DNA of 64,000 nucleotides from Bhargavaea massiliensis (GTDB lineage Bacteria > Bacillota > Bacilli > Bacillales_A > Planococcaceae): assembly GCF_018390575.1 (NCBI RefSeq), contig NZ_JAHBCJ010000001.1, forward strand, positions 186,001 to 250,000. The letters run 5' to 3'. A model generated the notes under the pieces. The model was not told the origin of the DNA. It made no database searches and saw nothing but the letters and a program-made list of their open reading frames with translations. Positions 42,585 to 50,784 of the stretch are shown here, in pieces. Made by a program: the position numbers and the translations under genes. Positions within the stretch are counted from its first letter, which is position 1. Each line of letters begins with the position of its first letter.

Positions 42585-42684
42585 TTTCGTCATTCGGGGG
42601 CGTAATCTCGTCATTCAGTTCCACAGTTTCGTCATTTACCCTCCCGGAGTCAATGAATGACGAAATTCCGGAGGTGAATGACGA
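42585..42684. repeat. 21-bp phased short repeat array C (3 forward + 2 inverted units)
   Basis: TCGTCATTC/T starts at 42587, 42608 and 42629 (21-bp steps); the inverse GAATGACGA starts at 42655 and 42676 (21 bp). The two half-arrays face each other across 17 bp, making a large palindrome-like array between the convergent ptsI and MFS genes. Confidence 0.92.
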
Positions 42685-42761
42685 AATCAAACTGTCGAAT
42701 GGGGAAACCTGACCGCTAAATACAGAAACTGGCGGACGGACTCAGCCGCGAGAACGGACCG

Positions 42762-43958
42762 TCAATGCCCGGCCTGTACCTGCAGGCCCGCCTTTTCCTT
42801 TTTGCCGTGCATCGAAAAGTACAGAAGCGCCGAAACAATCACGACCAGGGCCAATATCAGATAAAGCGTGCTGAAGCTCATGTACGGAATCAGGAATCCG
42901 ATCAGGAACGGGCCGAATCCGAGCCCCGCATCCAGTGCGATGAAAAATGTCGATGTGGCAAGGCCCATCCGGTGCGGCGGCGTGAGCTTGACTGCGACCG
43001 CCTGCGTACAGGACTGCATGTTGCCGAATCCGAGACCGATCAGGATGCCTGAGGCGAGCAGCATCAGCCCGTTCTGGGCCGTCCCGAGCAGCACGAGGCC
43101 GGCCGCAAACAGGACAAATGCAGGATACATCACGGCATTCGCCCCTTTCACATCCATGAGGCGGCCGGTGAACGGACGCGACAGCAGGACCGAGAAAGAA
43201 TAGACGAGGAAGAAGAAGCTTGCCGCGCTCACCAGGTCAATTTCAATGGCATAGCTGCCGATGAATGACAGAACACCGGAATAGCAGAACGCGACCACCA
43301 TCGTCACGAGCGCAATCGGAATGGCCCTCAGCTCCACGATACCGGAAAGACTGAAGCCTTTTTTCTCGTGAACTTCCGGCACTGCCTCCGCTTCAGGCAC
43401 CCGCAGAAACAGCGCGACCGTCAGAGCGATGAAACTGACGGCGAGGCAAAGACCGAAGATGGCCGTCATCCCGGTCTTGCTGCTCATATAGAGGCCGATA
43501 AACGGTCCGACCGCCGTGGCGAGTGTCGCGCTCATGCTGAAGTAGCCGACGCCCTCTCCTTTTCGCGTTGCCGGTATGGTCTGTGCAACAATCGTTCCTG
43601 TCGCGGTGCTCGCCATGCCCATCGCCGCTCCGTGGAGAAAGCGCGTCAGCATCAGAAATGGAATCCCCAGCTGGATGAAATACAGAGCGGTCGTCAAAGC
43701 AAAGAGGATCAGGCCGGTAAACAGCGTTCTTTTCCGTCCGAGCGATTCGATACTGCGGCCGGTGAACAGCCGTCCGGCCAGCGCCCCCACGATGAACAAG
43801 CCTGTGATCAGCCCCGCCTCGCTTGCCGTGGCCCCGTATTCACCGACTGCATAGACGCCGATGATGACGATCAGCAAGTAAAAGACCAGCGTCACGAGAA
43901 AGTTGACGCCGGATACGATGATAAAATCCTTTGTCCAAAGCTTGCCGTCAGGCTTCAT
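42762..43958 (-). CDS. MFS transporter
   Basis: 398 aa, 12 predicted TM helices. Motif A-like GRLFTGRSIESLGRKRTL between TM2 and TM3. GGGGGAG before ATG 43958, which overlaps the MarR regulator by 11 bp, so the regulator likely controls it. Probable efflux pump (drug or metabolite). Confidence 0.88.
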   Translation of the reverse strand: MKPDGKLWTKDFIIVSGVNFLVTLVFYLLIVIIGVYAVGEYGATASEAGLITGLFIVGALAGRLFTGRSIESLGRKRTLFTGLILFALTTALYFIQLGIPFLMLTRFLHGAAMGMASTATGTIVAQTIPATRKGEGVGYFSMSATLATAVGPFIGLYMSSKTGMTAIFGLCLAVSFIALTVALFLRVPEAEAVPEVHEKKGFSLSGIVELRAIPIALVTMVVAFCYSGVLSFIGSYAIEIDLVSAASFFFLVYSFSVLLSRPFTGRLMDVKGANAVMYPAFVLFAAGLVLLGTAQNGLMLLASGILIGLGFGNMQSCTQAVAVKLTPPHRMGLATSTFFIALDAGLGFGPFLIGFLIPYMSFSTLYLILALVVIVSALLYFSMHGKKEKAGLQVQAGH

Positions 43959-44382
43959 CCCCGGCTCCCCCTTTCCTCATGAGATTCTTTCTAACTTCAG
44001 GCAGCAGACGGTGCAGAAGCTCCTGCTCCCCTTTCCCGATACCTTCCATCACTTCACGCTCCAGCCCGGAGATCTTCTCCCGGCATTCCCGGTAAACTGA
44101 ATCTCCCGCCTCCGTCAGCCGGATGACCTTGACCCGCCGGTCCTGCCCGGGGATCTGTTCAACCAGATCCTGCTCTTCCAGTCGGTGAACCCTTCTCGTG
44201 ATTGACGGCTTTTCGACCCCATAATAATTCGATATCTCCACAAGCGTGGACGGTCCTTCACGCTCAATATAGAAAATGACCTGCCACAGCGAATACGACA
44301 GACCGTGCGGCTCCAGCAATTGATTAAGTCTGGTGATCAGCGGACGGTAAACCGCCAAATATTGACGAAAGATCCCTTCCAT
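43948..44382 (-). CDS. MarR-family transcriptional regulator
   Basis: 144 aa winged helix: LLEPHGLSYSLWQVIFYIER, STLVEISNYYGVEKPSITRRVHRLEEQ, VKVIRLTEAG. First gene of a two-gene unit with the MFS pump. A promoter with an AT-rich palindrome (44405-44454) lies directly upstream, suggesting autorepression. Confidence 0.9.
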   Translation of the reverse strand: MEGIFRQYLAVYRPLITRLNQLLEPHGLSYSLWQVIFYIEREGPSTLVEISNYYGVEKPSITRRVHRLEEQDLVEQIPGQDRRVKVIRLTEAGDSVYRECREKISGLEREVMEGIGKGEQELLHRLLPEVRKNLMRKGGAGDEA

Positions 44383-44404
44383 ATTTCCGCCTCCCCTATT
44401 CCCT

Positions 44405-44454
44405 TTTAATTAATTAACTTAGGTAACTATATTAGGGATGTAGGTGTTTGTCAA
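44405..44454 (-). promoter_or_regulatory. MarR gene promoter with operator-like palindrome
   Basis: TTGACA (44454-44449), 17 bp, TATAGT (44431-44426) on the minus strand, followed by TTACCTAAGTTAATTAATTA, an AT-rich partly palindromic stretch typical of MarR operators. Confidence 0.75.
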
Positions 44455-44509
44455 TAAAAGGGACAAATGCAGCATCAGGATTGCAGCCAATATTCCCTTA
44501 TGACTTAAC

Positions 44510-44540
44510 TTCACACAAAAGGGAATGATTCTTTTATAAT
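44510..44540 (+). promoter_or_regulatory. Promoter of the Bcr/CflA-type gene
   Basis: TTCACA (44510-44515), 19 bp, perfect TATAAT (44535-44540). The transcript would start near 44547, only a few bases before AGGAG (44550-44554). Confidence 0.6.
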
Positions 44541-44563
44541 GGCCAGATGAGGAGTGATGACCT

Positions 44564-45790
44564 ATAAAACTGCAACAAGACAGACTACATAATCCGACCG
44601 GAAAAACCCGGATCGGACTGGCGCTCGTCCTCGGGCTCCTCGCCATACTTGGCCCGCTCAATATCGATATGTATCTGCCGAGCTTCCCGGAGATCTCCAG
44701 GGACTTGGGAACAGGTGCCTCACAGGTGCAGCTCAGTCTGACCGCTTGCCTGATCGGGCTTGCACTCGGGCAGATCGTTGTCGGCCCGATCAGTGATGCC
44801 CAGGGCCGGAGAAAGCCGCTGATCATCGGCACTTCCCTGTTCGCCCTCGCATCCGTCTTCTGCGCGCTCGCCCCCAATATTACGGTGCTCATCATCGCAC
44901 GGTTCCTGCAGGGATTCACCGCTGCGGCGGGGGTTGTCCTGTCCCGTGCCGTGGTGCGGGATGTCTTCAGCGGGCGTGAGATGACGAAGTTCTTCTCGCT
45001 GCTGATGGTCATTAATGCCGTCGCGCCGGTCGTCGCTCCCATGCTCGGCGGAGCGATCCTTGCCATTCCTTCGGCAAGCTGGGAGACGATTTTCTATGCA
45101 TTGGCCCTGATCGGCATCCTGATCGTCGCGATCGTGGCCGCAAAACTGAAGGAAACCCTGCCTCCGGAAAACCGGATCCCCAGCTCCATCGGTTCCTCGG
45201 TGAAGACGATGGGCAGTTTGCTGAAGGACCGCTCCTTTATCGGCTACGCCCTGGTCGTGGGGTTTGTGCATGGCGGGAGTTTTGCCTACGTATCAGGCAC
45301 CCCGTTTGTTTACCAGCAGATCTACGGTGTATCCCCTCAGGTGTTCAGCATCCTGTTCGGGATCAACGGTGTGGCCATCATCACCGGAAGCTTCATCATC
45401 GGGCGGTTCGGCGGAATCATATCCGAGAAAAAACTGTTGCAGGCAGCCGTCACCATCGCTGCAGCTTCAACATTTGTCCTGCTGATCATGACGATCATCA
45501 AAGGCCCTCTTGCATCACTGGTGATCCTGATCTTCATTTACATGACCACGATGGGCATGATCATCACCAGTACCTTCACCCTGGGAATGGCCAAACAGGG
45601 AGGCCGTGCCGGCAGTGCCAGTGCCGTTCTCGGCATGCTTCCGAGCCTGCTCGGAGCAGCGTTCACCCCGCTGTCCGGCATCGCGGGCGCAACAGCCGTC
45701 CCGATGGGGGCTACCCTTTTCGGTACCTCCCTCATCGGCCTGATCGCCTTTTTCACCATGGTCAGGAAGGGCAGCGAAGAAGAGTATTGA
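44564..45790 (+). CDS. Bcr/CflA-family drug efflux MFS transporter with ATA start
   Basis: 408 aa if read from ATA 44564, which stands 9 bases after AGGAG; the reading is MKLQQDRLHNPTGKTR and then the true first TM helix IGLALVLGLLAILGPLNIDM. The first in-frame ATG (44669) would cut away TM1, so it is unlikely. An ATG at 44557 is out of frame and stops after 11 codons. Family motifs: LNIDMYLPSFPEI, DAQGRRKPLI. Expels drugs or metabolites. The start is either a rare ATA codon or an ATG-to-ATA mutation or frameshift. Confidence 0.8.
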   Translation: MKLQQDRLHNPTGKTRIGLALVLGLLAILGPLNIDMYLPSFPEISRDLGTGASQVQLSLTACLIGLALGQIVVGPISDAQGRRKPLIIGTSLFALASVFCALAPNITVLIIARFLQGFTAAAGVVLSRAVVRDVFSGREMTKFFSLLMVINAVAPVVAPMLGGAILAIPSASWETIFYALALIGILIVAIVAAKLKETLPPENRIPSSIGSSVKTMGSLLKDRSFIGYALVVGFVHGGSFAYVSGTPFVYQQIYGVSPQVFSILFGINGVAIITGSFIIGRFGGIISEKKLLQAAVTIAAASTFVLLIMTIIKGPLASLVILIFIYMTTMGMIITSTFTLGMAKQGGRAGSASAVLGMLPSLLGAAFTPLSGIAGATAVPMGATLFGTSLIGLIAFFTMVRKGSEEEY

Positions 45791-45794
45791 GTGC

Positions 45795-45834
45795 AACACT
45801 CCCTCTCCGAATGATATTGGAGAGGGAGTGTTTT
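45795..45834 (+). terminator. Terminator of the Bcr/CflA-type gene
   Basis: CACTCCCTCTCC (45797-45808) pairs perfectly with GGAGAGGGAGTG (45819-45830), then TTTT. Confidence 0.95.
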
Positions 45835-45950
45835 CTTATGAAGCAGAGATTGATACGTTTGAGCGTAATTATTTTTCTTCTTAGAGTAATTAATTATTGC
45901 GCTAAGACGTAAGTTAATTTACAATTCAAAGTAAGAAAGGGGTGTTTGAA

Positions 45951-47000
45951 ATGGATGACTTGCGATTGAATGTCGGTCTGCTGCGAAGGAAGGTCCCGAA
46001 CCTGACAAGCGCGGCCCGGCTGGTCGGGCTTCGTCCGGCGACCGTATCGAACCTGTGCACGGGCAAGATTCCCGTCGGCCGGGCCGAGGTACGGACACTG
46101 GCAGCACTCGCATCATTGGCCAATTGCACATTGGATGATCTGATTATCAGGGGGGAGAAAATCGAAATGATTGAGACGAAGATCAAGACGCTGGATTTGT
46201 TTGCGCCGCTTGCCAAAGGCGGTACCGTCGGTCTTGTTGCGCGTCCGGGGATGGGCCAGCTCGTCGTATTGGCCGAACTGCTTTACCGGCTGAAGCAGGA
46301 TGGTTATCAGACCATCCTGCTCATGCCTGAGGGCGAGCACCGCGGAGTGGACGATCTTTCAGAAAACGTGGATATCATCACCCATTCGATCGGGGAAACC
46401 AGCCGTAAAATCACCGAGCTGGGCGGTGATCAGGAGATGATCTTCGTCGCTGACCGGACCCATGTCGTCACGGGAGGGATCCAGGAGCTGCAGGAGAACC
46501 TCGAGGATAAAGGCATCCAATCCGTGACTACGTTCCTCGTTGACCTGACCGGCGACGTGGTGGATGAGAACCTGCCCTACGGCCCGCTTGAGACGCTGTG
46601 GCAGTTTGACGCCGACCTGGTGGCCAGGCACCGCTACCCTGCTGTCAGCCCCCTCGGATCCGTGTCCTCTGTTCTTGAAGGGGCCCATCTGGATCAGGAA
46701 CACTTTGCCGTCCAGCAGAAAGCCCTGAAACTCCTCCGCCGCTACCGGGAGCTTCGTTCTCTGGTGGCAGTCGGCGGAATCGACCGGTTACCGGCATCCG
46801 AACTGCAGACCTTCCGGAGGGGCGAGCGTCTGGAGGCGTATCTGACCCAGCCGTTTTACGTTACAGAGGCCTTCACGAAGAAGCCGGGGGCATCCGTCAG
46901 CCTCCAGGAAACACTGCATGATGTGAAAGGGATCATGAACGGCGCAGCCGATTCCAGAGAAGTCGCCGAGCTGGAACTGATCGGCAGCCTGCAGTCCTAA
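45951..47000 (+). CDS. Helix-turn-helix protein fused to a degenerate F1-ATPase beta-like domain
   Basis: 349 aa from ATG 45951 (AAAGGGG upstream). Residues 1-66 form an XRE/Cro-like HTH (LTSAARLVGLRPATVSNLCTG). The rest follows F1-ATPase beta: TLDLFAPLAKGGTVGL where beta has [25 protein letters not shown], but the P-loop is ARPGMGQL, lacking the Lys and Thr needed to bind ATP. Later YPAVSPLGSVSSVLEG, YRELRSLVAVGG and LTQPFYVTEAFTKKPG track the beta C-terminus. A DNA-binding protein built on an F1-beta fold without catalysis; ligand and targets unknown. Confidence 0.8.
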   Translation: MDDLRLNVGLLRRKVPNLTSAARLVGLRPATVSNLCTGKIPVGRAEVRTLAALASLANCTLDDLIIRGEKIEMIETKIKTLDLFAPLAKGGTVGLVARPGMGQLVVLAELLYRLKQDGYQTILLMPEGEHRGVDDLSENVDIITHSIGETSRKITELGGDQEMIFVADRTHVVTGGIQELQENLEDKGIQSVTTFLVDLTGDVVDENLPYGPLETLWQFDADLVARHRYPAVSPLGSVSSVLEGAHLDQEHFAVQQKALKLLRRYRELRSLVAVGGIDRLPASELQTFRRGERLEAYLTQPFYVTEAFTKKPGASVSLQETLHDVKGIMNGAADSREVAELELIGSLQS

Positions 47001-47154
47001 AGTGCCCTGTGAAGCTCCTATGCTCCACTCCCCGCCCATTCTGTTGTATACTGATGGAATACTGTCGACCCTTCTTAAGTTTATATAGACCATCCAGCGC
47101 GGGAAAATTTCTTTTGCCGGATCTATTCCAATCAGAAACGAGCAGGTGAATTAT

Positions 47155-47547
47155 TTGATCGAAATCAAAACATCTACACTAAGCGACGGGGAATTCAACA
47201 GAGGGGTATTTGCGACGTGCGATATCGACAAAGGCACGCTGATCCACCAGGCCCCGGTGATCGCCTACCCGAACGATCAGCATGAACACATTGAACGGAC
47301 ACTTCTGGCTGACTATGCGTTTGAGTACGGACTCAACCACACCGCCATCCTTCTCGGCTACGGGATGCTGTTCAACCACTCTTACCAGCCGAATGCGGAC
47401 TATGAGATCAGCTTCGAAAACCAGACGTTCAACTTCTACGCCCACACCGCCATCAAAACGGGCGAAGAGATTCTCATCAACTACAACGGTGACGTGGACG
47501 ACCAGGAACTGCTGTGGTTTGACCGGGAAGAAGAACCCGAAACCTGA
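47155..47547 (+). CDS. SET-domain protein
   Basis: 130 aa from TTG 47155 (AGGTG 6 bases upstream); a GTG nine bases earlier is a second choice. SET motifs: GVFATCDIDKGTLIHQAP, LLGYGMLFNHSYQPNADY (NHS) and EEILINYNG (the ELxxxY element). SET proteins methylate lysine using SAM; the bacterial substrate is unknown. Ends at a terminator before the NO synthase gene. Confidence 0.85.
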   Translation: MIEIKTSTLSDGEFNRGVFATCDIDKGTLIHQAPVIAYPNDQHEHIERTLLADYAFEYGLNHTAILLGYGMLFNHSYQPNADYEISFENQTFNFYAHTAIKTGEEILINYNGDVDDQELLWFDREEEPET

Positions 47548-47555
47548 ACATCCCT

Positions 47556-47593
47556 AAAGCCTGTGCAACGAAATCCGGTGCACGGGCTTTTTT
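47556..47593 (+). terminator. Terminator of the SET gene
   Basis: AAAGCCTGTGCA pairs with TGCACGGGCTTT (one wobble) and is followed by TTTT. Confidence 0.9.
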
Positions 47594-47680
47594 GCGTCAA
47601 AAATTCACCAAACCTCCACGGCCTCACCGGAGTTTGACCGGATGACCGTGCTACACTTTGGGTACTGGAGGTTGAGACGA

Positions 47681-48781
47681 ATGAACCAAGTGACCACGGA
47701 CAACCGACTGATTATGAAAGCCGAACAGTTTATCAGGGAATGCTACGGCGAGCTCGGAATCCCGGAGGACCGGCAGGAAGAGCGGATCCGGGAAATCCGT
47801 TCGGAAGTGGAAGCCACCGGCACCTATGTCCACACGTCCGCTGAGCTGACGCACGGCGCCAGGATGGCTTGGCGCAACAGCAACCGGTGTATCGGGCGCC
47901 TGCTCTGGCATACCCTGCATGTTGTCGATGCCCGCCATATCCGCACTGCAGAAGATGCGTATGGACAGCTGCTGGACCATATCCGCTTTGCCACGAACGG
48001 CGGGAAAATCCGTTCCACGATCACCGTCTTCCCGCCGCGGAAACACGGGACCGATCCGCTCCGCGTCCTGAACCACCAGCTGATCCGCTACGCCGGGTAT
48101 GAGGATGAAGGCGGCGTGACCGGCGACCCTGCGTCTCTCCGGTTTACCCGTCTGTGCGAAAATCTCAGATGGCAGGGGGAAGGCACGCCGTTTGACGTCC
48201 TCCCTCTCGTCATCCGGGAAGATGGAAAAGAGCCGGAGCTGTTCCGGATTCCGGATGATGCCGTGATGGAAGTGCCGATCACCCATCCTGACAATGACGG
48301 ACTCAGCGGGCTTGGCCTGAAATGGTATGCCGTCCCTATGATCTCGGATATGCTGCTCGAGATCGGCGGAATCGAGTATCCGATGGCGCCGTTCAACGGC
48401 TGGTACATGGGCACGGAAATCGGTGCGAGGAACTTCGCGGATGAGGACCGCTATGACCTCCTGCCGGCCGTGGCGGACGTGTTTGGTCTGGATACTGCCT
48501 CTAACCGGTCGCTCTGGGTCGACCGGGCCCTCGTTGAGCTGAACATCGCCGTGCTGCATTCCTACCGGCAGGCCGGCGTCACGCTCGTCGACCACCACAC
48601 GGCGGCCGAGCAGTTCCGGAAGTTCGAAGAAAATGAGCAAAAGCAGGGCCGTTCTGTCACCGGAAACTGGTCCTGGCTCATCCCGCCGCTGTCCCCGGCC
48701 GCGACGCATATCTTTCATAAGCCGTATAACAATGAAAAGCTGTCTCCGAATTACATGTACCAGGCACCGCCTGAACTCTGA
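47681..48781 (+). CDS. nos: Bacterial nitric oxide synthase oxygenase
   Basis: 366 aa from ATG 47681 (GGAGG 8 bases upstream). Heme Cys ligand in WRNSNRCIGRLLW, substrate-site PFNGWYMGTEIGARN (Glu binds arginine), IPPLSPAATHIFH. Makes NO from arginine using tetrahydrobiopterin or tetrahydrofolate and a general flavodoxin reductase; it has no reductase domain. Single gene with its own terminator. Confidence 0.96.
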   Translation: MNQVTTDNRLIMKAEQFIRECYGELGIPEDRQEERIREIRSEVEATGTYVHTSAELTHGARMAWRNSNRCIGRLLWHTLHVVDARHIRTAEDAYGQLLDHIRFATNGGKIRSTITVFPPRKHGTDPLRVLNHQLIRYAGYEDEGGVTGDPASLRFTRLCENLRWQGEGTPFDVLPLVIREDGKEPELFRIPDDAVMEVPITHPDNDGLSGLGLKWYAVPMISDMLLEIGGIEYPMAPFNGWYMGTEIGARNFADEDRYDLLPAVADVFGLDTASNRSLWVDRALVELNIAVLHSYRQAGVTLVDHHTAAEQFRKFEENEQKQGRSVTGNWSWLIPPLSPAATHIFHKPYNNEKLSPNYMYQAPPEL

Positions 48782-48811
48782 AAGGGACCCATCCGCGGAT
48801 GGGTCCCTTTC
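48781..48811. terminator. Terminator between nos and the AcuI-like gene
   Basis: AAAGGGACCCATCC pairs with GGATGGGTCCCTTT over a tight GC loop; serves both convergent genes. Confidence 0.85.
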
Positions 48812-48814
48812 CCG

Positions 48815-49795
48815 TTACAGTTTTACAACCGTCCGCCCCCGGACCTTCCCTTCCAGAATGGCCGCAAGCACTTCCGGCAGCTCTTCCAGTGAGACTTCAT
48901 TGACCAAGTCGCCGTCCAGCACGGTCGGCTTGTAATCTCCGCTTAACAGCTCCCACACCTTCAGCCGCCGGTGCATCGGGCACTGCACGGAGTCGATCCC
49001 GAGCCAGTTGACGCCCCTGGAGATAAACGGCAGTACCGTCGTGCGGACATCAATGCCGCCGGTCAGGCCTGAAGTCGCGACAGACCCGCCGTACTTCAGC
49101 GTGCTCAGTATGTACTGGAGTGTTTTCCCGCCGACCGGGTCGACCGCTCCTGCCCACAATTCTCCCCGGACCGGTGCTCCGTCCTCATCGACCACATCAT
49201 TTCGGGGGATGACTTGGCTTGCCCCGATCGATTTCAGATAAGCCTCCTCATCTGACTTGCCCGTGCTCGCCGTCACTTCAAAGCCCCGCTTGGCAAGAAT
49301 GTTCACGGCGATGCTGCCGACGCCGCCCGTGGCACCCGCAACAAGGACCGGCCCCCGGTCCGGCGTCAGCCCGTTTTCTTCCAGACGGAGGACGGACAGT
49401 GCCGACGTAAAGCCGGCTGTCCCGAGAATCATGGATTCCCGCATCGTCAGTCCTTCCGGGAGCGGCACGACCCAATCAGCCGGCACGCGCGCCACCTCGC
49501 TGAACCCGCCGAAACGGCCGGTACCGAGCGCGTAGCTGGTCACGATGACCTCATCCCCGGCTTTAAAGCGTCCGTCCGCCGATTCCATCACAGTCCCGGC
49601 CAGATCGATCCCCGGTACCATCGGATAAGAGCCGACCATCCGCTTCCGCACGGCCACCAGTCCATCCTTGAAGTTCACACTGGAGTAGGCCACCCGGACG
49701 GTGACTTCCCCCTCCGGCAGGTCGCCCATCCCCAGCCGGTTGATCTCGGGCTGCGACTGTTCATCCTTCAATACCATCGCTTGAAATGTGCTCAT
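48815..49795 (-). CDS. AcuI/YhdH-family acrylyl-CoA reductase (quinone oxidoreductase-like)
   Basis: 326 aa from ATG 49795; the open frame to 50632 runs antisense to a coat gene and is rejected. MDR fold: YSSVNFKDGLVAV, YPMVPGIDLAGTV, ILGTAGFTSALSV, VLVAGATGGVGSIAV (NADPH), and VNWLGIDSVQCP. YhdH/AcuI enzymes reduce acryloyl-CoA with NADPH. Lacks zinc ligands. Single gene. Confidence 0.9.
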   Translation of the reverse strand: MSTFQAMVLKDEQSQPEINRLGMGDLPEGEVTVRVAYSSVNFKDGLVAVRKRMVGSYPMVPGIDLAGTVMESADGRFKAGDEVIVTSYALGTGRFGGFSEVARVPADWVVPLPEGLTMRESMILGTAGFTSALSVLRLEENGLTPDRGPVLVAGATGGVGSIAVNILAKRGFEVTASTGKSDEEAYLKSIGASQVIPRNDVVDEDGAPVRGELWAGAVDPVGGKTLQYILSTLKYGGSVATSGLTGGIDVRTTVLPFISRGVNWLGIDSVQCPMHRRLKVWELLSGDYKPTVLDGDLVNEVSLEELPEVLAAILEGKVRGRTVVKL

Positions 49796-50059
49796 CTTCC
49801 AATCCGTCCTTTCTTTCAGGCTATCAGCCCGTATTAGATTGAGCATAGCGACAAGCCACCGCTTCTTGCAAATCATCCGGACCGGACCCGGGAAAGATCC
49901 GCACACATCCCCTCTTAAAACCATCCTCCTTTGTCTGCATAACATTTCCATTTGATAGTTGTTTGGACCATGCGGAGCAATTAACCGCTCATATGATGTA
50001 GAGACTGGAATGGTTACCATTTCGGTCTCATGACAATACATTGGAAAGGAGGACTTTAT

Positions 50060-50710
50060 ATGAACAAGTACTCTAAGTCCGACTGGTCTAAAAAGCCCCA
50101 TCAGGGCGACGGTTACATGAAGGACTGCCATTGCCAGGATCAAAGGCGTAAAAACTGCAAATGTCTGGATTACAGCCATGACCGGTGCAAGTGCAATGGG
50201 AACAGCCACCAAGGAGGATGTCGTTGCGGCGGAAACCATGGACAATACGACCAGGGATGCCATTGCGGCGGCAAGGGGAACTATGATGATCACCGGCCTT
50301 GCAACTGCCAATCCTACCAACAAGGGGGCTGCAGAAGGTACATCTGCGACGATGATTTCAGGCTCCGTCTGGGCGGCCTGCAAAACGGATTGAACTTCCG
50401 GCTCAGGCAGCTGATCGGCTGCTATGCAGAGTTCACCCTGGAAGATAACACGACGGTCTATGGGAAGATCTGCCATGTCGGATCCAACTTTGTTGAAATG
50501 GTGGTGCATCAGCCCGTTCCTTACACAGAAGCCACACCCAAGGATGCTGCGAAAGACAAGCATGAAGATCCGAAGCCGGCAGAAGTTCCGGAACCAACAG
50601 AAAAAATTCCGTACGCCCCAAAGGAAAACCACACGATGATTTTCTCATTGGAAAAGATTAATCACTTAAAGCATCATTGCGGGTGCCCCGGCCCTTGCGG
50701 ATGCAAGTAA
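50060..50710 (+). CDS. Cys/His-rich spore-coat-like protein with LSm-type domain
   Basis: 216 aa from ATG 50060 (AAAGGAGG upstream). The first 100 residues are rich in Cys, His and Gly (DCHCQDQ, CRCGGNHG, CHCGGKG), a possible metal-binding or cross-linking region. The second half, GCYAEFTLEDNTTVYGKICHVG to MIFSLEKINHLK, resembles the small barrel domains of the mnx accessory proteins. Ends in a second Cys patch CGCPGPCGCK. Likely an outer spore layer protein linked to Mn oxidation; role inferred from context. Confidence 0.7.
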   Translation: MNKYSKSDWSKKPHQGDGYMKDCHCQDQRRKNCKCLDYSHDRCKCNGNSHQGGCRCGGNHGQYDQGCHCGGKGNYDDHRPCNCQSYQQGGCRRYICDDDFRLRLGGLQNGLNFRLRQLIGCYAEFTLEDNTTVYGKICHVGSNFVEMVVHQPVPYTEATPKDAAKDKHEDPKPAEVPEPTEKIPYAPKENHTMIFSLEKINHLKHHCGCPGPCGCK

Positions 50711-50784
50711 CCGACTGATGCTGCAAGCCTATGAGGGGGAGGGATCTGATCCCCCCTCCTTGTTGTTTAGGAGGAGATCAGGAC

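Noticed and set aside
49796-50632. N-terminal extension of the AcuI-like gene to 605 aa
   Set aside because: It is antisense to a coat-like gene with a strong RBS; the real start is ATG 49795.
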